This document shows, piece after piece, positions 25,557-35,127 of a stretch of 64,000 nt of DNA. A model generated the notes under the pieces. It did not search any database. It was not told where the DNA came from and worked only from the letters and a program-made list of their open reading frames with translations. Made by a program: the position numbers and the translations under genes. Within the stretch, counting starts at the first letter, position 1, and each line of letters starts with the position of its first letter. The stretch is from AP-16 sp963755055 (GTDB lineage Bacteria > Pseudomonadota > Alphaproteobacteria > Rhizobiales > Xanthobacteraceae): positions 50,169 to 114,168 of the forward strand of contig CAVWIS010000024.1 in NCBI GenBank assembly GCA_963755055.1, in the 5' to 3' direction.

Positions 25557-26603
25557 TCAGGCCTCGGTGACGTCGATGACGGCTTCGGCAAAGTCCTGTG
25601 GGGCCTCCTGCGGCACGTTGTGGCCGATGCCCTTGAGGATTCGGTGCGAATATTTGCCGGTGAATTTCTTGCGATAGGCGGCGCCGTCGGCGGCCGGGCC
25701 GTCAAAATCACTCGCAATGGTGATCGTAGGCACGGTGATGACCGGACCTTCGAACAGGCGGTTCTCCAGGTCGTCATGTTTCGCCTCGCCGGCCGCCAGG
25801 CTCAGCCGCCAGCGGTAGTTATGGATCACGATGGCGACGTGATCCGGGTTGTCGAACGCGGCGGCGCTGCGGTCGAACGTGGCGTCGTCGAAGTCCCATT
25901 TTGGCGACGCGATCTTCCAGATGAGCTTGTTGAAGTCGTGCCGGTTCCTTTCGTAGCCGGTCCGTCCGCGCTCGGTGGCAAAGTAATACTGGTACCACCA
26001 TCCGTACTCGGCGACCGGCGGCAGCGGCTGGAGGTTCGCCTTGAGGCTCGTGATCAGATAGCCGCTCACGGCGACCAGGGCCTTGCAGCGTTCGGGCCAG
26101 AGCGCCGCCACGATGGCGGCTGTCCGCGCTCCCCAGTCAAAACCGCCGATGATCGCCTTCCCGATCTTGAGCGCATCCATCAGGGCGATGACGTCGAGGG
26201 CAACCGCCGACTGCTGGGCGTTGCGAAACGTATCGCCCGAGAGGAAACGTGTCGTGCCGTAGCCGCGCAGGAACGGGACGACCACCCGATAGCCGGCCGA
26301 CGCCAGCGCAGGCGCGACATCGACATAGCTGTGAATGTCGTAGGGCCAGCCGTGCAGAAGGATGACCGCAGGGCCGTCGGCAGGCCCGGCCTCGGCATAT
26401 CCGATGTTGAGGACGCCGGCATCGATCTGCCTGAGCGGGCCGAGCGACGTGCTGGTCCCCGGCGTGATCGTGGGCAGTTTTGTCGGTTTAGCCTTATCCG
26501 CCTGCGCGGCCGCGCAACCGAGCATGCCGAGCTCGGCGGCAGCAACCGTCATGGCCGCAGTACCAAGAAAGCGGCGGCGATGATGATCGATCTTTTCGGA
26601 CAT
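25557..26603 (-). CDS. exported alpha/beta hydrolase, epoxide-hydrolase-like
   Basis: This 348-residue protein has a Tat-type signal (HHRRRFLGTAAMTVAAAELG, with a Cys after LG suggesting possible lipid anchoring) and an alpha/beta hydrolase fold. It shows HGWPYDIHSY as the oxyanion loop, GGFDWGARTA with Asp as nucleophile, and GIGHNVPQEAP with the catalytic His. The Asp nucleophile points to epoxide hydrolase or haloalkane dehalogenase chemistry rather than a serine esterase. GGAGAGGATCGGA precedes the ATG. It is directly upstream of the frameshifted epoxide hydrolase gene (gap about 37 bp), giving two related exported hydrolases in tandem. Substrate unknown. Confidence 0.85.
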   Translation of the reverse strand: MSEKIDHHRRRFLGTAAMTVAAAELGMLGCAAAQADKAKPTKLPTITPGTSTSLGPLRQIDAGVLNIGYAEAGPADGPAVILLHGWPYDIHSYVDVAPALASAGYRVVVPFLRGYGTTRFLSGDTFRNAQQSAVALDVIALMDALKIGKAIIGGFDWGARTAAIVAALWPERCKALVAVSGYLITSLKANLQPLPPVAEYGWWYQYYFATERGRTGYERNRHDFNKLIWKIASPKWDFDDATFDRSAAAFDNPDHVAIVIHNYRWRLSLAAGEAKHDDLENRLFEGPVITVPTITIASDFDGPAADGAAYRKKFTGKYSHRILKGIGHNVPQEAPQDFAEAVIDVTEA

Positions 26604-26826
26604 TCCGATCCTCTCCATGCGAGGTCTCCGTAACATCCGGCTCGATCGGACAGCGAGCGTGCGGGGAGGGTGCGGCGTCGGCCACGACCACGCCATCCAA
26701 CGTTCGGAAGAGCCGGCTCATATCAAAGTATGAGTCATGAGCGGCTCCGTGGGTTGTTCGTCGGCGAGGCCGATCGGCGGTGCCGCATCCGCCGAGCAAC
26801 CGATGATGGGCTTCGTGCAAGAGCGC

Positions 26827-28503
26827 TCAACCCGTCCGGCGGGACCGAGGCTTTGCGTCTGGAGCTCCTGAAGTGCCGACCGATGCCGCGGTATCGGCGC
26901 GCAGGACAAATTGAAACACCGCGCCTTCGGGGCTGTTCGGAAAAATCCGCAAGTGGCCATCGTGGCCCTCGATGATCGAACGGCAGATCGACAGGCCCAT
27001 TCCCATGCCGCCGGATTTCGTCGTGAACAGCGGGGCAAATATTCGCTCGAGATCCTGCGGGCTTACTCCTGTTCCCGTGTCCGCGACCGATACGGCGACT
27101 TCGCCGTCCTCGCGAGCCTCGGAGCCGACCCTGAGAACGCGCGGTCCTTCCTTGGCCGCCATCGACTCGACGGCGTTGGTTATCAGGTTCAGCAGCACCT
27201 GCTGCAGCTGAATTCGATCTCCCATGACCCGCGGCAGAAGTGCACCGGGCTCGGCTTTGAGGAGCACGCGGTGGCTCTTGAGATCGTCGCGCACCAGGGC
27301 AAGCGCTTCCCCGATGAGATCGTTGACGTCAAGCGGAGTTCTGCTCCGGGCATCGCTCCTGAAGTTCGCCCTGATGCTTGCGATCACCGCTCCCGCGCGA
27401 TGGCCGTCGGCGGCGATCTGCCTGAGCTCCGCTTTCGCCTTGTCGAGATTGGGGGCCGGGCGATCGAGCCAGCGGAAGCCCGTGTCGGATCGCGTGATCA
27501 TGGCAGCGAGAGGCTGCTTGACCTCGTGAGCGATCATGGCGGCGACGGCGTCGCCGGTCACCAGCCGGGCCTCGCGCTCACGGCGCTGGGCATGGACCGC
27601 GCGCTGCAGCATCATGTTCGAGCGGGCGAGGTGCGCATACAGTCGTGTCATCTCGGCAAGCAATACGACCATCACGACCGTCGCCGTGACCAGCTGATAG
27701 AAGCGTCCCGCATACCATGCGAGCGTGTAGCGGTTCCCGCTCAGGACGGATGCCAGGGCGACCTCGATCAGCAGCGCGCACAGCGCGACGATGAGCCATT
27801 CGTCGAGCAGGGAGCGCCGCCGCACCCAGATGAGACACAGAGCAGTGCCGCCCATCGCCAGGATGGCGACACCGCCGACGACCTGGCGAAACAGACTGAT
27901 CGGGTGCACGTCCACAAAAGTGATCGGCAGGAGGCTTTCATGCGTCGTGATAAACCAGAACAATCCGATCACGACCGCAATCACCGCCGCGACGCTCAGG
28001 CTGATGGCGAGGCGCGCGGAACGGACGCCGATCGCGCGATCCGTGTCCTTGAGCAGCGCATAGCCGACGACGCTCAGCGGCAGTCCTGAATGCCAGAACC
28101 AGTAGAGCCAGACGGCTGATTGCAGACCCGATCCTGGGGGCCCGGCGGGGCTGAACGCGCCGGGAAAGGCCAGCGCATGCGCAACGACGATCAGGGCCGT
28201 AAAGAGATAACCGCTGGCGATGATCAGGAGAGCCCACTGGCGCAGGATCGAGAACTGGGCGAACAGCAGCGCCGCTGTTACGCAGTCGCTGACGAACAGT
28301 GCGGCCGCAAGAGTCGGGACGAATGCGTCGATCTCCGGCAGCCTGATGGTCGCGAACGGCCATGTGCCGGCAAGGATGGCGAGCAGGGCAAACACGAAGG
28401 CGTGGGCCATCCGGCGCTGGCCGATGGTCGGGGGGATGGTCGCCAGGACCTGCGGCTCGTTGCGCGAATCCAGCGCAGAGGGTTTGGCGGTGCTTTCCGT
28501 CAT
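26827..28503 (-). CDS. membrane sensor histidine kinase (MASE4-like sensor)
   Basis: This 558-residue kinase has about eight hydrophobic helices in residues 30-280, resembling the MASE4 membrane sensor. A coiled segment follows, then a HisKA region with MIAHEVKQPLAAMI (H-box), NLITNAVESM (N-box), VADTGTGVS (G1) and GGMGMGLSI (G2). The HEVKQPLAAM form is typical of FixL-like hybrid-lineage kinases in rhizobia. The kinase would sense a membrane or lipophilic signal and phosphorylate the response regulators encoded directly upstream (28809 and 29283). It ends 223 bp from the start of the exported hydrolase gene and may control that cluster. Ligand unknown. Confidence 0.88.
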   Translation of the reverse strand: MTESTAKPSALDSRNEPQVLATIPPTIGQRRMAHAFVFALLAILAGTWPFATIRLPEIDAFVPTLAAALFVSDCVTAALLFAQFSILRQWALLIIASGYLFTALIVVAHALAFPGAFSPAGPPGSGLQSAVWLYWFWHSGLPLSVVGYALLKDTDRAIGVRSARLAISLSVAAVIAVVIGLFWFITTHESLLPITFVDVHPISLFRQVVGGVAILAMGGTALCLIWVRRRSLLDEWLIVALCALLIEVALASVLSGNRYTLAWYAGRFYQLVTATVVMVVLLAEMTRLYAHLARSNMMLQRAVHAQRREREARLVTGDAVAAMIAHEVKQPLAAMITRSDTGFRWLDRPAPNLDKAKAELRQIAADGHRAGAVIASIRANFRSDARSRTPLDVNDLIGEALALVRDDLKSHRVLLKAEPGALLPRVMGDRIQLQQVLLNLITNAVESMAAKEGPRVLRVGSEAREDGEVAVSVADTGTGVSPQDLERIFAPLFTTKSGGMGMGLSICRSIIEGHDGHLRIFPNSPEGAVFQFVLRADTAASVGTSGAPDAKPRSRRTG

Positions 28504-28808
28504 TGCAACCAGGGTCCGTTCCCCGATGGTGAAAAACGGACTTGTGAGAATGCGAAGGTGGATGCCGCGAGTTGAAACCGACCCGGAAGCACGCTCCAGT
28601 CAGGCATGGCGGGACGCTGGTGTCGGCACCGCAATCGCCGCAAACGGACCCAGGCACCCACAAGACTACCACGGCCCTGCCGTTACGGCACTGCCTAAAA
28701 AAAGCGGCTGTGGCTCGGTCGGTGGTGCCGATTGCGGGACGATGATACCTCCTGAGGGCGCCCGTCCCGCTCCGCCACCGATACGGCAACCTGCTGGTGG
28801 CCGGAGAT
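28504..28808. other. 305-bp intergenic region
   Basis: This separates the kinase gene from the single-domain response regulator, both leftward. I see no coding frame with family resemblance and no clear hairpin. It may hold the kinase promoter. Confidence 0.4.
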
Positions 28809-29177
28809 TCAAGGTTTGAGAGCTCTTGCGAGACAGTCGATCAGGGCGTCCGTCTCGAATGGCTTTCTGAGCAGACAGACCGCGCCGCTTGCCGCTGCCC
28901 TGGCTTCCAGGTCGGGCTCCGCACGCGCGGTGATCATGATGATTGGGACGTCGGAGGCGCGGGAGGCGAGCAGCCGCTTGAGATCGAACCCGCTCATGCC
29001 GGGCATGTGAATGTCGGTGATGATGCAGTCGCAGGAATCCTCCCCATCCCCGGCGACGAATTCCTCCGCGGATGCAAACCCGCGCACGCCGTATCCCAGC
29101 GAACAGAGCGAATCAACAAGCGCCGTTCGGAATGATTCATCATCGTCGATGATTGCGATCAGCGGCTCTCTTGACAC
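28809..29177 (-). CDS. single-domain response regulator (CheY-like)
   Basis: This 122-residue receiver domain has all phosphorylation residues: acidic pair in IIDDDES, the acceptor Asp in TDIHMPGMSG, Thr in MITARAE and Lys in RKPFE. There is no output domain, so it probably relays phosphate or acts by protein contact. The start is GTG with AAGGATGATGC upstream. It lies between the kinase and a FixJ-like regulator, suggesting one signalling unit with two receivers. Such single-domain receivers with a kinase and FixJ-type regulator are common in Bradyrhizobium. Confidence 0.85.
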   Translation of the reverse strand: MSREPLIAIIDDDESFRTALVDSLCSLGYGVRGFASAEEFVAGDGEDSCDCIITDIHMPGMSGFDLKRLLASRASDVPIIMITARAEPDLEARAAASGAVCLLRKPFETDALIDCLARALKP

Positions 29178-29282
29178 GCATCATCCTTTCCCCCGGAGCG
29201 GGTGGCAGACAGCAGTGGGGGGATCTCAATGTTCGCCCGCGGCGGCACTCGGGGAATCATACAGGAGTATGACGCCCGACCG

Positions 29283-29912
29283 TCATCCAGGCTGGGGTTT
29301 GACCGTTTCGGCCATCCGGACGAGATCGGCCAGCGTCCGGGCGTTCATCTTGCGCATGGCCGCGCCGCGATGGATCTTGACCGTGATCTCGCTTATTCCC
29401 AGATCGCCGGCGATCTGCTTGTTCATCTTGCCGGCGGTGACCAGCAGCATGACCTGCTGCTCGCGGGGAGACAGCGTTTCGAAGCGCTGGTGGATCAGCG
29501 CGACACCGTCGTCGGTCGTGCGCCGCCGGCGGTCGCGCTCGATGGCGGCTATCACGGCGTCAAGCATGTCCTGGTCGTGGAACGGCTTGGGAAGGAAATC
29601 CACCGCACCGCGCTTCATGGCGCGAACCGACATGGGGATGTCGCCATAGGCGGTCATCATCACGACCGGCAGCCGGACGCCCATCTGGTTGAGCCTGGCC
29701 TGGAACTCCAGCCCGTTCATGTCGGGCAGACGGATGTCGACAACGAGGCAGCTTGGTCTGTCGGCGATCGTCGCGGCGAGGAAGTCGCCCGCCGCCGCAT
29801 AGGATCGGGTATCGAGCCCGACCAACTCGAACAGGCCTTCCAGCGCGCCGCGCATCGACGCGTCGTCATCGACCACGTGTACGATCGCTCTCTCGCTCGT
29901 CTGCAACGGCAT
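29283..29912 (-). CDS. FixJ/NarL-type response regulator with LuxR DNA-binding domain
   Basis: This is a receiver domain (VHVVDDDASMR, acceptor Asp in VVDIRLPDMNG, MMTAYGD, PKPFHDQD) followed by a LuxR helix-turn-helix (FETLSPREQQVMLLVTAG, then KMNKQIAGDLGISEITVKIH). With MPLQTSERA as start the protein has 209 residues; ATG at 29954 would add 14 residues and cannot be excluded because neither site has a strong ribosome binding site. The FixJ-like receiver suggests phosphorylation by the nearby membrane kinase. Likely targets are the exported hydrolase and cytochrome P460 genes downstream, by proximity only. Confidence 0.88.
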   Translation of the reverse strand: MPLQTSERAIVHVVDDDASMRGALEGLFELVGLDTRSYAAAGDFLAATIADRPSCLVVDIRLPDMNGLEFQARLNQMGVRLPVVMMTAYGDIPMSVRAMKRGAVDFLPKPFHDQDMLDAVIAAIERDRRRRTTDDGVALIHQRFETLSPREQQVMLLVTAGKMNKQIAGDLGISEITVKIHRGAAMRKMNARTLADLVRMAETVKPQPG

Positions 29913-30206
29913 CGGAGAGGCACCCGGGCGACCACGTCTTGCCGTCCCTAGCATGACTGAACGTGCGCTGTGGATCAAACCAAGGTATGAGCCGGCGGCC
30001 CGACCGGGATACCACGGTTCTGCGCCGATGAACTGCACGCCGGGCGAGGACGTCACTCAATCATCGCCGGCTCGGTGTCCGACGACGACGCCAGAAGGAC
30101 CTGTCCGCAGGGCTGGAAGGCGCCGAGGCGCTATATCCGCATCGTGCCGCAATCGCGTGGTTGATCGCGGCGTTGCGGCGCCGTCGACACGCCATGCCGC
30201 GCGTCA

Positions 30207-33200
30207 TCACCGCCGCGTGCGACTGCAGACGCGCGCCAGCCGCACCGCGATGGGGTCGCCGCCGACCGCCGGCCATTGCGCCTGAGTGATCTCCCGGTCG
30301 AGCCGGGCGCAGCCGGCCTCGATCAGATCGGCCGGGCGCCAGGGTGACACGCGTGTCATGCCGTCTCCGGCGATGACCACGTAGCGGCCATCCGGGCTGA
30401 ACCGAGTGCGGCGCGCCGGTTCCTGCTGGTCGATGCGGGCGAGCTCCTCGCCCTGAGGCGAGAGAATACGCGCTGCTCGCTCGCCGCCGGTGACGAGGAG
30501 GCCATCCGGACCAAAGCCGATGCCGAACACCTTGTCATTGTCGGCAAGCGACGTCAGCGCGCGATTGGCCCGCAGGTCCCAAATGATTGTCTGCAGGCCG
30601 GCGCCCGACACCGCCATCAGCGTTCCCTCGCGGTTGAAATCGACGCCCGGGATCTCTTCGGCGCTTTCGATGCGCGCCCGTTCCTTCCCGCCGGGCAACT
30701 CCACGACGCGAATGATTTTCGAGTTGAGGCCCGTTGCCAGCAATCCGCCGTCGGGACTCGATACCATCCAGTCGGTGGCGCCGGGCAGCTCGACCGCGGC
30801 GAGCTCCGTCCAGTCTTTCGACCGCCACAGCCGGACCCGATCCTTCTGCGCGGATGAAATCTTGCTGCGGAAGCGCTCTTTCGACCACGCCGACGAATTC
30901 GCCGCCAGGACCGACGAGCGCCTGCCGCAGGTCTGTTCCGTCGGCTGTCAGCACCTTACGGCCCTCCGGCAGCGCGAAGACCTGAAGCGACGCGTGGTCC
31001 GTGACCAGCGCCAGGAACAGGCCGTTCGGGGCGAACGCCGCGGACGTCACGTCCCATTCGAACGGCTCGGCCAGCAGCAGTCGACCGGTCTGCAGATCCC
31101 AGACCCGGGCAAGGAAGTCGGCCCGCGCGGCCACGAGGTAGCGGCCGTCGGAACTGAAGGCGACCGGCATCCGGGCGCCTTGCCCCTCCGCCTGCTCTCT
31201 GCGGAAATTGGCTTCGCGCGCCGACAGGTGCTTGCGTGCCCGGCGCAGGAACTCGTCCCAATCGATGTCTCCCCCATAGGTGAGCGGCGCGAGCTCGCGT
31301 GCCGACGCCATATCGATGCGCAGCACGCGATCGGGGCCTGGCACGGCGAGCTGGCCGTCGGCGAAAAGGGCAGCCGGGCCGCTCTTGTCGGGAAAACCGA
31401 TGGTGTCGAGCCTGCCTTCGGGGACGCGCACCGAGAGGGCCGACTGTCCCCGCCCGTCGATCGCCACGATGCGCTGCGGCAGGAACGCAATCGTGCCGCC
31501 ATCCCCGAACGGGAACCGTGCGACGTCGGCGGACGCATCCGCTTCCCAGATCCGGACGGTTCCGTCGGCCCCCGCGGTGATCACCCGGTTGCCATCGGCG
31601 ACGAATCCGACCCCGAGCACCGGGCCGCCATGATCCATCGATGCGCGCTTCTCGCCGCTGCCGATGTCCCATAATGCGGCCGTGTGGTCCGAGCTTGCCG
31701 TCGCCAGCTGCGAGCCGGAAGGATTGAAGGCGAGAGCGTTGATCTTGCCCTGCCGGCCGTCATGCCTGACCGCGATCGTCTGCTTCCAGCTTTCGGTATC
31801 CCAGATCCGCGCTTCGGCCGAGACACCCGCGCCGGCAAGGTGCTTGCCGTCGGGGCTGAACGCGACGGCAGTCAGTTCGGCGCCCATTTCCAGGGCGGCG
31901 ACCGGCCGGCCGTCCTCGGCCCCGAACACCCGGACCCTTCCGCCTGCCCGCGTCGCCACCGCGAGCAGCGTGCCGTCCGGGCTGAACGCCAGTTGGGCGA
32001 TCGATGCCGGTGGCATCGCCAGCGGCCGCTCCTTCCAGGTCCCGGCGTCCCAGAAGCGCACTTCGCTATAGGCGGTGGCAGCCAGCCCGAAGCGCCCATA
32101 GGCCAGGCCTCGACTATGCTCGGTGGTGTGCTGCAGCTGCAGCGACCGCGCCAGCGTCCCGCTGCCGACGTTCGAGACCGCAACTTCCCCGTTTCCGCGC
32201 ATATAACTGACTGCCAGCGTCTCCCCGTCGAGGCCGAACGCCATGCCGGCGATCCGCCCTTGGCCAACGGGTGGAGGTGTTTTTGGCGTCCCGGTGCCGG
32301 CGTCCCAGAGGCGGGCGTGCCCGTCATGGTCCACGGTCGCGAGTATTTTTCCGTCCGGCGAGAAGACGATCTGAGGTTCGTTGTAATTCTGCCCGGCGAT
32401 TTCATATGCGCGCTCGCCCTCCGGATTCCAGACGCGAACCACGCCGTGGGCGTCGATCGTTGCAAAGCGATTTCCGCCGGGCGCGACGGCGAGGCCCACG
32501 GCCGCGCCGTCGTGCTGCAGCGTCTTGAGCTCGCGCGGAAGCAGCGCGAGGCCGCGACGGATGGTCTGATCGGCCTCGCCGGAAGCGAACTGGCGCATTG
32601 ACTCGATGCCGAGAAGAAGGCCGAACGGCAGCAGGTCGGCACGCTGGGCCGATGCCGCAGCAGCCTCCGCGGCGAGCTGACGGCCGAGCGCGATCCGCGC
32701 CTGGCGCACCGCCTCGTCGCGCTGCTGCGTAGCGACGATCGCCTGCCAGACCGCGACGGCCGCCATGATCGCAATCGCGGCGACGCCGAAACGTACCAGC
32801 ATTCGGTTGCGGCGGAGCTGACGCACGTCGGCCCCATCGAGCTCGTCCTTGCGCACGCCGCGGATCGGCGCCGAAAGGTTGAGCACCGCGTCGCGGAAAC
32901 CGAGATTGCGCAGCGTGAGACCGTCGCGCCCGCGTGCCCAACGCAGGTCGACGTAAAGGGGCTCATCGTGGAATCGCCCGCGCAGCTCCGGGGCGAGCGC
33001 GGTCGTTCTCTGCCAGTCGAAGTCGCCGGCGGCCCCGTCCCAGACAAGATCGCCGCCGCTGAGCACGATGAGCATGCGCCCGGACGGGCGATTCTCCAGC
33101 CACCACGCCGCCTCCCGCATGCACCAGGGCGACTTCGCCCATTCTGGGCACGCCAGCACCAGGAGCCAGCCGGAACCCGAAAGATGCTCGACGATCTCCG

Positions 33201-33369
33201 CCCACAGGCTCGGATTGGCCGCGAGGCTCGTCTCGTCGCGGAAGGCGTCGATCGCGCGCAGGGTGAGCAGCGGCTTGGCGAGTTTTTCCAAACCTTCTTC
33301 CAGCGCCTTGGCGAGCCTGCCGTCCGCGCCGTGATTGTAGGAGATGAACGCGTCGTGCCTGATTTCCAC
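30207..33369 (-). pseudogene. TIR - transmembrane - WD40 repeat protein gene with a frameshift
   Basis: The N-terminus is a TIR domain: DAFISYNHGADGRLAKALEE, RAIDAFRDETSLAANP and SPWCMREAAWWL, which carries the SxxCxxE pattern with the catalytic Glu of NAD-cleaving TIR proteins. One membrane helix follows (VRFGVAAIAIMAAVAVW), then at least ten WD40-type blades (for example AFSPDGKHLAGAGVS and ALWDIGSGEK). Near 30862-30880 the frame shifts by one base; the last four or so blades continue (KDRVRLWRSKDW onward) to 30207. The start is uncertain: GTG 33369 just before the TIR domain is used, but the frame is open to 33501. Related proteins take part in cell-death signalling or phage defence. This copy may be a fragment of decay or a sequencing error. 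Confidence 0.8.
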
Positions 33370-33734
33370 CGCGACGCCTCGATGCGCGCTGCCGCCACGG
33401 CGATGCCCAACCATACGCGCGAGCGACGCGTCGACCCTGCGCGATCGCGGCGCGGAGATCGGCGACGATGCGGGAACGGCGAGGCCGTCGACCGCTGTCA
33501 CGTCGTCGTTGGCTACGTCACTTCACGCAGGACGTTCCGCATGAGCACCCAAGCGACTTCTGGTATAATCGGACTTGACTTCAACCTCGTCAAGTGGCCA
33601 CGCACCGCCGCCGGACGCTGCGCTCCGGTTGGCCGAAGCATTGCAGCGTCACCCGGCTATGCACGCAGCCCGTGTACGCGGCAGCCCTCGCCCAGGTCAA
33701 TGATCGTGCGCTACCTGACCCTGGGGCCGCCGCC

Positions 33735-33863
33735 ATGAGCTAGGTCGATGTCTTCATCTCGCATGGGCAGCGCGATACGGAGAAGGCTATCGCGCTCAAG
33801 GAGAAAATCCTCGGCTGGGCCGTGCGCGAAAAATGCGTCAAACCCCATGTGGTTTGGGTGTGA
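33735..33863 (+). pseudogene. TIR-domain N-terminal remnant
   Basis: Forty-three codons start at ATG, meet TAG at codon 3, and continue VDVFISHGQRDTEKAIALKE then KILGWAVREK, the first strand and helix of a TIR domain. Resemblance ends after about 35 residues and a TGA follows. It points away from the TIR-WD40 gene, so it belonged to a second TIR gene now deleted. Confidence 0.5.
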
Positions 33864-33921
33864 GGAGAGTGACCAGACCGCTCTCCCGGTTGAAGTCCAC
33901 CCGAACCAACAGGAGACAATC

Positions 33922-34200
33922 ATGAAGACCCCCACGCAATCCCGGCGCTTGAGGTTCGCCATCTGGGCGTTGGCGATCGCCACGCTGCTTCCAAGCGGTG
34001 CCGTGCTCACCAGCACGGATGCCGGAGCTGCCAGTTACCGGCGTTACTACCCCGGTTACCGCGTCCCGTACCAGCGCTACAACTATGCAAACAGGGTCAA
34101 GCTCAACGCTACCGGATCAAAAACCGCGATCAGGAGCGCCCTGAACCCATGCGGGCTGGGCTGGCACGTAGGCGGTGACGGGAAATGCTATCTCAACTGA
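33922..34200 (+). CDS. small secreted protein
   Basis: This is a 92-residue protein with AGGAGACAATC before the ATG. Residues 1-36 are a signal peptide (RRLRFAIWALAIATLLPSGA, cleavage near DAGAA). The mature part is short, Tyr/Arg-rich (SYRRYYPGYRVPYQRYNYAN) and ends with two cysteines in NPCGLGWHVGGDGKCYLN, which may form a disulfide. The pattern resembles the small RYR-rich periplasmic or cell-envelope proteins of rhizobia (the terminal GxGWH...GxC is a recurrent ending). Function unknown. A strong hairpin follows at 34278. Confidence 0.7.
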   Translation: MKTPTQSRRLRFAIWALAIATLLPSGAVLTSTDAGAASYRRYYPGYRVPYQRYNYANRVKLNATGSKTAIRSALNPCGLGWHVGGDGKCYLN

Positions 34201-34277
34201 GGCGAGCGACGCGTGGCCCAGGCCGGACAATGGTCCGTCTTGTCTGAACGTCGGGAAGCAATGCCCCGGACGCCGGA

Positions 34278-34306
34278 GAGGAGGGAGCCTCAACTGCTCT
34301 CTCCTC
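34278..34306 (+). terminator. hairpin after the secreted-protein gene
   Basis: An 11-bp stem (GAGGAGGGAGC, loop CTCAACT, GCTCTCTCCTC, one G-T pair) lies 78 bp after the stop. There is no U-tract, so the terminator role is tentative. Confidence 0.45.
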
Positions 34307-34336
34307 CTCCGTGTTGATCGCATCGCAAGGATTTCC

Positions 34337-34372
34337 CGAGCACATACCGATCAAACCTGATCGGAATGTGCT
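34337..34372. repeat. palindromic repeat GAGCACAT...ATGTGCTC
   Basis: A near-perfect hairpin: GAGCACATACCGATCA, loop AACC, TGATCGGAATGTGCTC. The outer arms resemble the dispersed palindromes of Bradyrhizobium (compare 56265). Dyad symmetry means strand is arbitrary. Confidence 0.6.
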
Positions 34373-34412
34373 CTGGCTTGGCCGCGACACGGCCGTTGAT
34401 CAAAGCGCGCGT

Positions 34413-34790
34413 TCAGCCGCGATGCAGCGCGCAGATCTTGTTGCCGAACGGATCGCGCAGGTAGGCGAGGTAGAGCTTGCCTGCGGCACCCTCGCGCCAC
34501 CCGGGCGGATCCTCGATGCTCTTGCCCCCGTTGGCGACGCCGGCGTCGTGGAAGGCCTTGACCTTCTCGGGGCTGTCGCAGGTGAAACCGATGGTGCCGC
34601 CGTTGGCGTGTGTCGCCGCCTTGCCGTCGATCGGCTTGGTGATGCCGAACGTGCCGGTCTTGGTGCGATAGAAGATGCGGCCCTTCGGATCGGCCTTGCC
34701 CTCCGGAACGCCGACGGCGCCGAGCACGGCGTCGTAGAACTTCTTGGACGCGGCGACATCGTTGGCGCCAACAAAGATGTGCGAGAACAT
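34413..34790 (-). CDS. VOC-family protein (glyoxalase/bleomycin-resistance fold)
   Basis: This 125-residue single VOC domain starts MFSHIFVGANDVAASKKFYD with GGAGGAGTAATCC as ribosome binding site and ends LAYLRDPFGNKICALHRG, the typical metal-site-containing C-terminal strand. A TIGFTCDSPEKVKAFHDAG segment lies in the middle. Proteins like this are common small dimeric enzymes or ligand-binding proteins; the reaction cannot be told. It is monocistronic and divergent from the ABC importer locus. Confidence 0.85.
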   Translation of the reverse strand: MFSHIFVGANDVAASKKFYDAVLGAVGVPEGKADPKGRIFYRTKTGTFGITKPIDGKAATHANGGTIGFTCDSPEKVKAFHDAGVANGGKSIEDPPGWREGAAGKLYLAYLRDPFGNKICALHRG

Positions 34791-35127
34791 GGATTACTCC
34801 TCCCTTTTGTCGGGCCTCATCGTAAGGTTCGCCCGAGCCTCGCTCATAGAGGCCTGGGCAACCCGAAGCAAACATGAGCAACAGTCCCGGTCGGAGCGGA
34901 CCCGTCAACGCGCGACTGGCCGGGACGCCGGTCATTGTTGGGCCATGCGGGCGCAGACGTGTGCGCAAACTCGCAGAGGCCGGGCCGGATTGCGAACGTC
35001 CTTCGCGGGCGCGGCAAGGTTGATTTGCAGGTCGGTTCTGTTACCGTCGCACGCATGCGCCGAGCTGCCGATCGCTTCGAGAGGAGCGCGGTGGCGGGCA
35101 CTGGTCGCGCGGGCAGGGGGTGCTTCC
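34791..35127. other. 337-bp intergenic region between divergent genes
   Basis: This separates the VOC gene (leftward) from the importer operon (rightward) and should contain both promoters. I see no convincing operator or riboswitch. The reading frame upstream of the binding-protein ATG is open but not protein-like. Confidence 0.4.
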
